DNA from: a virus
Strand: one strand, 5' to 3'
IMG/VR virus record: IMGVR_UViG_3300036770_001055
Coordinates: 1 to 45,852 of that record
DNA length: 45,852 bases
Shown here: piece after piece, positions 38,112 to 45,091 of the stretch
Numbering within the stretch: the first letter of the stretch is position 1
Layout: the number at the start of each line of letters is the position of its first letter
Translations under genes and position numbers: made by a program
Notes under the pieces: generated by a model
Databases searched by the model: none
The model's input: the letters and a program-made list of their open reading frames with translations, nothing else
Told to the model about the DNA's origin: nothing

Positions 38112-38242
38112 AAATTATCGCAGGCCGTTTTTTAACAAGTGTAAAGTTACATGCGTTCAAAAATTACCCCCTCCCCCCGCCTTCGCTGCCCCCCAAAAAA
38201 TTTGCCCCCTGGTTTTTACCACGTGTCAAGTTACGGTACCCC

Positions 38243-38272
38243 TTGACAAACCTAGCGAATCATGCCTATGAC
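38243..38272 (+). promoter_or_regulatory. Candidate sigma70-like promoter for the packaging operon
   Basis: TTGACA (38243-38248), 18-bp spacer, TATGAC (38267-38272). The -35 is perfect, the -10 matches at four of six positions. The predicted start near 38279 coincides with the ATG of the small terminase, which would make the mRNA leaderless. A TGTCAAGTTA core (38224-38233) lies ten bases upstream of the -35, fitting control by the same regulator. Confidence 0.45.
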
Positions 38273-38278
38273 ACGCGG

Positions 38279-38770
38279 ATGGATGGAGAGATCTCGACAT
38301 CGGTCAGATGGACCGAACGGCTCGCTTTCGACATTGCCTTGCGGCTGGAAAACAGCGGCGAGTCAGTGGAGGACATCCTTTCTCGGCATGGAATGACGGG
38401 CAATGACCTTCTAAAGATCAGCAAAGATCCGATCTTCGCTAAAAAAGTAGAGAGCTACCGAACAGAGATCCGCGACAAAGGACTGACGTTTAGACTCAAA
38501 GCCCGTGCCCAAGCCGAAGAATTACTGAAGACCTCGTGGGTTCTTATCCACAGCCCAGAGGTAAGCGCTGCTGTGAAGGCCGACCTGATCAAGTCCACGG
38601 TAAAGTGGGCTGGCCTCGAACCTAAACAGGAGATGGTCACCCCCGAGGGTGGCGCTAACGGCGTGCGTATCACGATCAATCTTGGCGGAAGCGAGCTAGA
38701 AACAAAGCTCGTGGATACGACTCCGGTGGATACGGACACCGTGGAGTACGACGATGACTACGCAGATTGA
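38279..38770 (+). CDS. Terminase small subunit
   Basis: A 163-residue protein from ATG 38279; an upstream extension would translate the 33-bp repeats and is rejected. N-terminal helical DNA-binding region (FDIALRLENSGESVEDILSR then HGMTGNDLLKI) resembles small-terminase HTH domains. The core GLTFRLKARAQAEELLKTSW and AVKADLIKSTVKWAGLEPK is a pattern I recognise from small terminases of podovirus-like phages. The C-terminus is acidic. It recognises the packaging site and recruits TerL. No ribosome-binding site is visible before the ATG. It overlaps the next gene by 17 bp. Confidence 0.75.
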   Translation: MDGEISTSVRWTERLAFDIALRLENSGESVEDILSRHGMTGNDLLKISKDPIFAKKVESYRTEIRDKGLTFRLKARAQAEELLKTSWVLIHSPEVSAAVKADLIKSTVKWAGLEPKQEMVTPEGGANGVRITINLGGSELETKLVDTTPVDTDTVEYDDDYAD

Positions 38771-38966
38771 CACTGCGCTACCAGAATCGGTGGCTAATCT
38801 ATTTGTTGACAACAAAGCAAAGTTTATTAGTTCTGTACAAGCTCGTAAAGTTGAGCAGGTACTCGCCGAGCACGGCGTTTCTTTCGTTACCAAGATTGTC
38901 AAGTCACGTAGATCTGGCTTATCCTTCGAGGTGAAACTCCTCCCAACCGGTGGTGCTCATGGATGA
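38754..38966 (+). CDS. Small protein between terminase genes (70 aa)
   Basis: ATG 38754 has GGAG seven bases upstream inside the small terminase gene and overlaps its end. Product: LPESVANLFVDNKAKFISSV and SGLSFEVKLLPTGG; helical then beta. The stop overlaps the next start (ATGGATGA). Function unknown; the tight packing suggests that it is expressed with the packaging genes. Confidence 0.55.
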   Translation: MTTQIDTALPESVANLFVDNKAKFISSVQARKVEQVLAEHGVSFVTKIVKSRRSGLSFEVKLLPTGGAHG

Positions 38967-39186
38967 CCTAATGTGGCATATACAATTCCCTATCTACGCA
39001 GACTTCAAGGTTGATCCGCGCTACGCCACGGCCCTTCACGTACTTCCCATTATGGATTGCCGCGAGCATTTGACAACGTGCGCTTGTTGGTGCAACGCAG
39101 AGCACGACGACATTGCAAACCTCATCACGCACAATAGCGCTGATGGCCGTGAGGCGTATGAGCTAGGGATTCGGGAGCCGCATTAG
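38959..39186 (+). CDS. Small Cys/His-containing protein (75 aa)
   Basis: ATG 38959 is chosen; GTG starts at 38950 and 38953 are alternatives. The end DCREHLTTCACWCNAEHDDI followed by HNSADGREAYELG has a CxCWC cluster with nearby His, familiar from small phage proteins with an H..T..CWC...D....HN..DGRE pattern. A structural zinc site is possible. It ends four bases before the large terminase. Confidence 0.55.
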   Translation: MDDLMWHIQFPIYADFKVDPRYATALHVLPIMDCREHLTTCACWCNAEHDDIANLITHNSADGREAYELGIREPH

Positions 39187-39190
39187 TGTT

Positions 39191-40579
39191 ATGTCGCTAG
39201 ACATCAGTTATACCCCGGAGCCTGTTCAAAAGAAGTTTATGGAAAGTAACGCGCGTATGCGCGTACTCTGCGGTCCTGTGGGTTCCGGCAAGTCAATAAC
39301 TAGTGTGTTTGAGATAGTGCGGCGGGCGTCAATGCAAGCTACCAACCAACAAGGTATCCGTAAGACGCGGTGCTTGGTGATCCGCGAAACGGCCCGTCAG
39401 CTTCAGGATACCACCATTAAATCTTTTTTAGACTGGCTCCCCGATGGAGTCTGCGGGCGGTTTATGCGCACGACGAAGACGTTTTTCTTCAAAGTCGGGG
39501 ACGTTGAGTGCGAGGTAATGTTCCGTGCGTTGGACGACGCCGACGACGTGGCTAACCTAAACTCGTTGGAAGTAACCTTTGCATGGATGAACGAGTGTCG
39601 TGACATTCATCCAGATATTGTGGACGCCTTGTCGAAACGTATCGGTCGGTATCCGTCTGCAAAAGACGGCGGACCTACGTGGTTTGGCATGTGGGGCGAC
39701 ACGAACCCGCCAGTTATCGATAGCTGGTGGTACTACCAGATGGAGCATCTGGACCCTAGCGACGGCATCAGTACTAACGATAACGGTTGGGAAGTCTTTA
39801 AGCAGCCTTCGGGTCGCAGCCCGTACGCAGAGAACATTGCAAATCTGCCAGAGGGATACTATAGCACTCAGGGCCGCAGCGAAGACTACATCCGTGTTTA
39901 CATTGACGGCGAGTATGGGCTGAGCGCAGCGGGCCAGCCGGTCTTCAAGTACTTCAAGCCTGACTACCACATGGCGAAGCAGAGCCTGCGGCCTATCCTG
40001 AACGGTGTCCGCCCTCTGGTGGTCGGGATGGACCTCGGGTTGACGCCTGCGGCTGTGATCGGCCAGTTGGACGCACGTGGAAGGGCATTGGTCTATGCCG
40101 AGTGTGTTAGCTACGACATGGGTGTACAGCGGTTTATCCGCACTATGCTCAAACCTTTACTTTTTGAAAGGTTCCCCGGAGCCCCTGTTCTTGTGGTTGT
40201 TGATCCAGCAGGTACGCAGCGAGCGCAGACAGACGAGCGCAGCGCAGTTGACATCATCAAAGCCGAAGGGCTCAAAGTCATCCCAGCGAAAACAAACGCC
40301 GTCCAAGCGCGAATCAACGCCGTAGACGACTTCCTCATGCGGCAGGTCGAGGGTGACGCGGCGTTTCTTGTAGATCCAACTTGTACGGCGCTGAAGGCTG
40401 CCCTCATGGGTGGGTATCGCTACAAGCCCAAGGGTGACATGGTGATCGAGAAGGGGAAGTCGTCGCACATCGCTGATGCGCTTCAGTATTTCTGCTTACA
40501 CGTTGCAGCGGCGGAGCAGGGGTCCGTTCTTGCGAGGCGGCGGGATATTACACCAATTAGCGCGACGGGATGGACTTGA
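39191..40579 (+). CDS. Terminase large subunit (packaging ATPase-nuclease)
   Basis: A 462-residue protein. ATPase: Walker A CGPVGSGKS (27-35), conserved R-x-T stretch VIRETARQLQ, and a Walker B-like strand VTFAWMNECRD with the catalytic Glu. Nuclease: VVGMDLGLTPAAVIGQ (first Asp), VLVVVDPAGTQRAQ (second Asp) and SSHIADALQYFCLH (third Asp). This is the RNase H-like nuclease layout of TerL, which pumps and cuts DNA at the portal. Its TGA lies inside the -35 of the promoter at 40576-40604. Confidence 0.9.
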   Translation: MSLDISYTPEPVQKKFMESNARMRVLCGPVGSGKSITSVFEIVRRASMQATNQQGIRKTRCLVIRETARQLQDTTIKSFLDWLPDGVCGRFMRTTKTFFFKVGDVECEVMFRALDDADDVANLNSLEVTFAWMNECRDIHPDIVDALSKRIGRYPSAKDGGPTWFGMWGDTNPPVIDSWWYYQMEHLDPSDGISTNDNGWEVFKQPSGRSPYAENIANLPEGYYSTQGRSEDYIRVYIDGEYGLSAAGQPVFKYFKPDYHMAKQSLRPILNGVRPLVVGMDLGLTPAAVIGQLDARGRALVYAECVSYDMGVQRFIRTMLKPLLFERFPGAPVLVVVDPAGTQRAQTDERSAVDIIKAEGLKVIPAKTNAVQARINAVDDFLMRQVEGDAAFLVDPTCTALKAALMGGYRYKPKGDMVIEKGKSSHIADALQYFCLHVAAAEQGSVLARRRDITPISATGWT

Positions 40580-40604
40580 CGATGGGCGCGCGATTCGCTA
40601 TAAA
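40576..40604 (+). promoter_or_regulatory. Strong sigma70-type promoter overlapping the TerL stop
   Basis: TTGACG (40576-40581), exactly 17 bp, TATAAA (40599-40604); each hexamer differs from consensus at one position. Transcription would begin near 40611. A terminator at 40632-40674 lies right downstream, before the portal gene. Confidence 0.7.
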
Positions 40605-40631
40605 GGGTAGGCGTAGTTACCTCCCTAGACT

Positions 40632-40674
40632 TCCGAGTGGCGCTTGTCGAAAGGCTTGCGCTGCTCGGATTTTT
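40632..40674 (+). terminator. Rho-independent terminator between TerL and portal
   Basis: TCCGAG (40632-40637) pairs with CTCGGA (40664-40669) and GCGC (40640-40643) with GCGC (40658-40661) across an internal TG/TG mismatch, loop about 14 nt, then TTTTT (40670-40674). It may end transcripts from the terminase operon and from the promoter just upstream. Confidence 0.75.
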
Positions 40675-40712
40675 GTGTTACGTGTTGTAAATGCTAGGGA
40701 GAGCATTGCATC

Positions 40713-42752
40713 ATGCCTGGGTTGACCATACTCCGAGTCGTTAATAACGAAGAGCTTGATCGCGCTGAGCGCGAGCAAATGGACCGTGACGTTGCGGCAC
40801 GGCAGCAAGACCCCCTCATTCTCGGGCTTGCCTCACATATCCGAACCTGTTGGGAAGCAGCGCGAATCGCGCGGGAGCCCATTAGCAACATCATGCTTAA
40901 AGCCATGCGGCAGCGCAATGGCGAGTATGAAGCTGACAAACTGACGGCCATTCGTCATCAGGGCGGCTCTGAAGTTTATATGATGTTGACGGAGGTCAAG
41001 TGTCGTGCCGCAGAGAGTTGGCTACGGGATATTCTCCTTGAGACGGGCACACCTCCTTGGGATATTCAACCGACACCGATCCCCGACTTGGCACCCAATG
41101 ATGCGACGGCGCTTCAAGAGGCGTTCGCTGATAAGGTAGTCGAACTTATCCAGGCGAGCGGGCAGGCTCCGACCAAGGAGCAGATGCTGGAGATTAAGGA
41201 AGTCGTCTCGCAGGAATTCCGGTTCAAGATCCTTCAGGCTGCGCAGACGCGCGTGGACAAGATGAAGGTTAAGATCGAGGACCAGTTCGCGCAAGGTGGT
41301 TGGCCGGAAGCGTTCAATGAGTTTATCACTGACTTGGTGACGTTCCCGTGTGCGTTCGTTAAGGGGCCGATTGTACGGCGGCAGAGGTACCTTGAGTGGA
41401 CGACTGGTCCTGACGGGGCGACTCTTGCGACCCCTGGTGAGCGCATCGCGCCGGAGTATGAGCGGGTTGATCCGTTTAATATCTACCCGGAGCCGGGGAT
41501 TACGCGGCTTAACGATGGGTATCTCTTCGAGCATCACAGGCTGAGTCGATCGGCACTGGCGGATCTTATCGGTGTCCCTGGCTACGACGATAACTCCATT
41601 CGTAAGTGCCTTGCTGACGGCCCCGGTGCTTCGTGGGTAACGCATACATACGAGATGCAGCGCGAACAGGAAGAGCGCAAGTTCTACACGGAGATGCGCC
41701 CGACCGATCTCTACGACGCACTGGAGTTCTGGGGCAAGGTCAACGGCAAGATGCTCCGTGAGTGGGGCCTGGACGTAAGTGAAGTCCCCGACGAAGATCG
41801 CGAGTACGACGCGAACGTCTGGCTTGTTGGAAACTACGTCATCAAAGCCGTTCTTAACTACGATCCGCTGGGTGAGAAGCCGTACGCCAAGACGAGCTTC
41901 ATCAAGGCGCCGGGGGCGTTCTGGGGCCGAGGCATCCCTGAGATCATCGAAGACGTTCAGAACATCTGCAACGCAGCCGCTCGGGCACTTGTCAACAACA
42001 TGGCGATTGCCTCCGGCCCGCAGGTCGAAGTTAATCTTGAGCGTATTCCGCCTAACGAAGACATTACGCAGCTTCATCCGTGGAAGATCTGGCAGGTACT
42101 CAACGATCCCCTTGGGTCGTCTGCCCCGGCTGTGCGGTTCAACCAACCGTCAGATAATGCCCAGACCCTTATGGCGGTCTACGAGCGGTTCAGCAGGCTC
42201 GCTGACGATCACTCTGGTATCCCGGCGTACATCTACGGCGACACGGACGTTAAGGGCGCTGGGCGCACAGCCTCTGGCCTCTCGATGCTGATGGGTTCTG
42301 CGGGCAAGGGTATCCGTCAGGTCGTTATGCACATCGACAACGACGTGATCAAGCCGATTGTCGAGCGGCAGTTCGTCTATAACATGCGCTACGATCCCGA
42401 TGAGTCGATCAAGGGTGATGCGCAGATCGTACCCCGTGGTGCTGTCAACCTCGCTGTTCGCGAGACGACGAACGTCCGCAGGGTTGAGTTCCTTAACGCC
42501 ACGGCCAACGACTTCGATATGCAGATCCTTGGACCGGATGGTCGCGCAGCGATCCTCCGTGAGATCGCTAAGGGCCTTCAGATGCCGGTTGACGAGATCG
42601 TACCGTCTCGTGACAAGGCGGCGTTTGTCAATCGTATCAAGATGCAGCAGCAAGCGCAGGCAGCGCCTGCTGTGTTGGATCAAGCCGGGAACCCTGCCGG
42701 TGGGCAGGAAGCGGCGGTCGTGCGTAGCCGGTCGCCGGGGGCAACCCCGTGA
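40713..42752 (+). CDS. Portal protein (head-to-tail connector)
   Basis: A 679-residue protein. Features typical of podovirus-like portals: an N-terminal helical region, YNMRYDPDESIKGDAQIVPR, NVRRVEFLNATANDFDMQIL and a C-terminal helical and Ala/Gln-rich tail. The middle includes KGPIVRRQRYLEWTTGPDG, RVDPFNIYPEPG and TSFIKAPGAFWGRGIPEII, common in 12-mer portals. The portal forms the DNA gate at one capsid vertex and binds TerL. ATG 40713 has GGGAG 11 bases upstream, in a leader that can form alternative hairpins. The stop overlaps the next GTG. Confidence 0.85.
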   Translation: MPGLTILRVVNNEELDRAEREQMDRDVAARQQDPLILGLASHIRTCWEAARIAREPISNIMLKAMRQRNGEYEADKLTAIRHQGGSEVYMMLTEVKCRAAESWLRDILLETGTPPWDIQPTPIPDLAPNDATALQEAFADKVVELIQASGQAPTKEQMLEIKEVVSQEFRFKILQAAQTRVDKMKVKIEDQFAQGGWPEAFNEFITDLVTFPCAFVKGPIVRRQRYLEWTTGPDGATLATPGERIAPEYERVDPFNIYPEPGITRLNDGYLFEHHRLSRSALADLIGVPGYDDNSIRKCLADGPGASWVTHTYEMQREQEERKFYTEMRPTDLYDALEFWGKVNGKMLREWGLDVSEVPDEDREYDANVWLVGNYVIKAVLNYDPLGEKPYAKTSFIKAPGAFWGRGIPEIIEDVQNICNAAARALVNNMAIASGPQVEVNLERIPPNEDITQLHPWKIWQVLNDPLGSSAPAVRFNQPSDNAQTLMAVYERFSRLADDHSGIPAYIYGDTDVKGAGRTASGLSMLMGSAGKGIRQVVMHIDNDVIKPIVERQFVYNMRYDPDESIKGDAQIVPRGAVNLAVRETTNVRRVEFLNATANDFDMQILGPDGRAAILREIAKGLQMPVDEIVPSRDKAAFVNRIKMQQQAQAAPAVLDQAGNPAGGQEAAVVRSRSPGATP

Positions 42753-42979
42753 TCAAACCGTCGTCGGACGACTTGAGGATTATAGCGTCGGTAGCTCGCC
42801 AACACCCGCACTTCTTGGAGTGGCTGGGAGAGTGGCGCAAGCGGGAGCTTGAGCAGTTACCGTACGTGGCGAATCAAGCACTTACAGTCGCCCAAGGGCG
42901 CTGTCAGGTCTTGACAGAGTTAGTAAAGTTACTTAATGATTCACCTAACTTGGCGGCACAACTCCGTGGGAGTAGCTGA
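42749..42979 (+). CDS. Small protein after portal (76 aa)
   Basis: GTG 42749 overlaps the portal TGA. Product: DLRIIASVARQHPHFLEWLG then ELEQLPYVANQALTVAQGRC and QVLTELVKLL, all helical. The pattern of a W-L-x-x-W-R..EL..LP...NQAL..AQGR.QVL..L helix pair is known to me from small proteins directly downstream of portals, likely an assembly or connector accessory. No catalytic motif. Confidence 0.6.
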   Translation: MIKPSSDDLRIIASVARQHPHFLEWLGEWRKRELEQLPYVANQALTVAQGRCQVLTELVKLLNDSPNLAAQLRGSS

Positions 42980-43014
42980 CCAGATACGACGCACACCGAG
43001 GAGGAGCGTTTCTT

Positions 43015-44001
43015 ATGGCCGTACCTGAGCAGATCCGTAAGCAGTCTGAGGCAATTGCTAAACTGTACGAAGACATGCAAGCCGACCCGTCGAAAGAGGG
43101 AGGCAATGTTGACGAGACAGTACAGTCAAGCGCCGACAGCGCGACGAGTGAAGCACCCATTGCAGCGCCTATTGAGCAAGGGCGACCTGCACCTAAGTCT
43201 GACGACACTGCCGAACAGCGTTACCGTACGTTGCAGGGCATGTACAACGCAGATACCGCACGTCTTCGTGCGGAGAATCAGCAGCTTAATGCCCGTCTGT
43301 CCCAGTTGGAGAACTTGCTTTCGTCTATGCAGACTCAGCCCGTGGAGTCCACGCCGGTTGAGAAGCTTATCACGGATAAGGATGTTGAGGAGTACGGCGA
43401 CTCTATTGAGGTTATGCGACGGGTATCCCGTGAGGAGTCCATCGCAGCGCAGCGTAAGATCGCTGAACTTGAGAATCTGGTTCGCCAGATGCAGACGAAT
43501 GTCCTTCCCCGCGTTGAGCAGGTAGCACAGAAGCAGGCTTATTCCGCTGAGCAACTGTTTTGGACTGAGTTGGCGACACTTGTGCCGGATTGGCGCGATG
43601 TGAACAGCAACGCAGATTTCCACAGTTGGCTTCTTGAGGTTGATCCTCTGTCCGGGCTTACCCGACAGTCGCATCTTGAGAGCGCACAGCAAGCAATGGA
43701 CGCACGCCGCGTTGCAGCGTTCTTCTCGACTTGGAAGGGCAACAACGGTCAAGCGATTGCTCAATCTACTCGGAACGTGTCAGCGTCCCAACTCGAAAAG
43801 CAGGTTGCCCCCGGACGGAGCCGAGCAGGAAGTGCTCCTACGGAACAAGCAGCAGCGAAGACTTATTCGCCTGCGGACATCGCAAAGTTCTTTGACGACG
43901 TTCGTAAGGGAGTCTATCGGGGCAAGGAAGCCGAACGTGACCGCATCGAGCGCGACATCTTTACCGCACAACGGGAGGGTCGCATTGTCACTAATGGCTA
44001 A
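43015..44001 (+). CDS. Capsid scaffolding protein
   Basis: A 328-residue protein with GAGGAG upstream (aggaggagcgtttct). It is highly charged and helical: acidic and Ser/Pro-rich N-terminal region, a coiled coil around residues 70-105 (RYRTLQGMYNADTARLRAEN and following), a second helical region ending in RKIAELENLVRQMQ, and a short basic C-terminal helical domain (FFDDVRKGVYRGKEAERDRI) of the sort that binds capsid protein. Position directly before the major capsid gene is diagnostic. No protease motif is visible. Confidence 0.8.
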   Translation: MAVPEQIRKQSEAIAKLYEDMQADPSKEGGNVDETVQSSADSATSEAPIAAPIEQGRPAPKSDDTAEQRYRTLQGMYNADTARLRAENQQLNARLSQLENLLSSMQTQPVESTPVEKLITDKDVEEYGDSIEVMRRVSREESIAAQRKIAELENLVRQMQTNVLPRVEQVAQKQAYSAEQLFWTELATLVPDWRDVNSNADFHSWLLEVDPLSGLTRQSHLESAQQAMDARRVAAFFSTWKGNNGQAIAQSTRNVSASQLEKQVAPGRSRAGSAPTEQAAAKTYSPADIAKFFDDVRKGVYRGKEAERDRIERDIFTAQREGRIVTNG

Positions 44002-44012
44002 GGAGACTGCAA

Positions 44013-44089
44013 ATGTCGTATCCCGTCGCTTCTGGACGGCCTAACTATTCCGGTAATTTTATTCCGGAGATCTGGTCTGGCAAGCTGAT
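44013..44089 (+). CDS. Major capsid protein, exon 1
   Basis: ATG 44013, with AGGAGA eight bases upstream. Encodes MSYPVASGRPNYSGNFIPEI and WSGKL plus the first two bases of an Ile codon. FIPEIWSGKL is the conserved start of a podovirus-like capsid family. Unspliced translation would continue ...LIK and stop at the TAA in the intron (44094-44096). Joining 44089 to 45092 makes CTG AT|C GAA AAC TTC, reading SGKLIENFYDATV, which restores the family sequence. Confidence 0.85.
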
Positions 44090-45091
44090 TAAGTAACATC
44101 GGTCAGCGAAATATCGGATCTGAATAACGGGGACCGCAAGGGACCCGATGCAAGCGCAAAAATCTCAGAGCACAGGCCCAGGAGGGATAATTGCTCAGCG
44201 AGAAATATCTAGCAGGGTTCATCGATGCCGATGGACACTTTTCCGTTAGGGCACGGTTGGGTGCTCGACCTGATCTTGAGTTCTCGGTAGCTCAAGCAGT
44301 CGAGTTTCAGGAACCATTGCTCGAACTCCAACAAGAGTTTGGCGGAACTATACGAGTTAGGCATGATGGGAAACACGCAGAGTTACAAATGCGTGGAGCA
44401 CCTGCTAGGAAAGTGTTTGAGCGCCTGAAGAAGTATCTTGTTTTGAAACAAGACCAAGCGGAACGATTCCTTGACCTTGTAGACCGTGGTGTTGTGCTCA
44501 AGACAGAAGCCGATGTTAAAGCGATTCGTAAGCGTGTTAAGGAGATACGGGCTTATGGGGCGACCCACCAGCCTAACTATCCTTCGCGCAAATGGATGGC
44601 TGGGTATGTAGACGGAGACGGTTGCTTTACCGTTAAAGTCTGTAAGAAAACAGGTTATGCGTATCCTAACCTTACTATTCTTGCAGCCCCGAACTATCTT
44701 GTCGGCATTACGTTGCTTCAGAAGGCATTCGGAGGGCGGATCACAGCTATAGGGCAAAACGCCGTGTGGACTGTGGCACTTAGCCAACCGAGCAAAATCG
44801 AGCAGGTATTAGGGCATTGCGCCCAGCACTTGCGGAGGAAGCAAGCTCAAGCTTACTTTTTGTTGGGGTGTGCAAAGGGTGGGAACCTCCGAGACGGAGA
44901 CACCATTCACCGCACGATAAAAGCCCTAAACGCGCAGCAGCACAGACTGAGTGATCCGACCGCAGAGGCACATAAGCTCTTACAAAGCGTAAACTTCGAC
45001 ATTGAACGTCGGTGTTTAGGCCGTCCAGTAGGAGTTAGTGAAAATAAACCTCGGCGGAAGCGACAGTCGGAACTCTAAATTATAGAGTATG
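44090..45091 (+). mobile_element. Group I intron in the capsid gene
   Basis: A 1002-nt intron. The 5' exon end GCTGAT (44084-44089) pairs fully with GTCAGC (44102-44107), giving P1 with the obligatory U-G at the splice site. TCG (44099-44101), just 5' of that guide, pairs with the first exon-2 bases CGA (45092-45094) as P10. The intron ends in G at 45091 and a 6-bp hairpin ACTCTA-AATTA-TAGAGT (45072-45088) suits P9. The core around 44110-44190 is short, so parts of P7/P8 probably overlap the endonuclease gene; I did not solve them. It lets capsid expression depend on RNA splicing. Confidence 0.85.
44191..45078 (+). CDS. LAGLIDADG homing endonuclease (two-motif, intron-encoded)
   Basis: About 295 residues from TTG 44191, with AGGAGG seven bases upstream. 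Two LAGLIDADG helices are present: YLAGFIDADGHF (6-17) and WMAGYVDGDGCF (about 134-145), each with the metal-binding acid, so it is a monomeric enzyme with two pseudo-symmetric halves. The C-terminus is basic (NKPRRKRQSEL). It should cleave intron-less capsid alleles at the splice junction and spread the intron. It may also act as a maturase. Its TAA (45076-45078) lies within the P9 hairpin. Confidence 0.9.
   Translation: MLSEKYLAGFIDADGHFSVRARLGARPDLEFSVAQAVEFQEPLLELQQEFGGTIRVRHDGKHAELQMRGAPARKVFERLKKYLVLKQDQAERFLDLVDRGVVLKTEADVKAIRKRVKEIRAYGATHQPNYPSRKWMAGYVDGDGCFTVKVCKKTGYAYPNLTILAAPNYLVGITLLQKAFGGRITAIGQNAVWTVALSQPSKIEQVLGHCAQHLRRKQAQAYFLLGCAKGGNLRDGDTIHRTIKALNAQQHRLSDPTAEAHKLLQSVNFDIERRCLGRPVGVSENKPRRKRQSEL

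Larger units (their letters stand above)
37641..38278. other. Non-coding control region, part 2
   Basis: About 640 bp upstream of the terminase genes. It contains an inverted repeat GTCAAcgataaaaTTGAC (37716-37733 region), a 33-bp tandem array (37934-38111), further GTCAAGTTA and GTAAAGTTA cores, a C-rich stretch (38167-38215) and a promoter-like sequence (38243-38272). No gene is supported here. Confidence 0.6.

Noticed and set aside
37919-38278. N-terminal extension of the small terminase across the 33-bp repeats
   Set aside because: The frame is open only because 33 is a multiple of three, giving repeated HVFSYCRRL-like peptides. It continues through a C-rich spacer and has no plausible start; the ATG at 38279 begins family-like sequence.
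38544-38552. Perfect DnaA box TTATCCACA
   Set aside because: A single site inside the small terminase coding sequence, with near matches scattered elsewhere. One box in coding DNA is not evidence of an origin.
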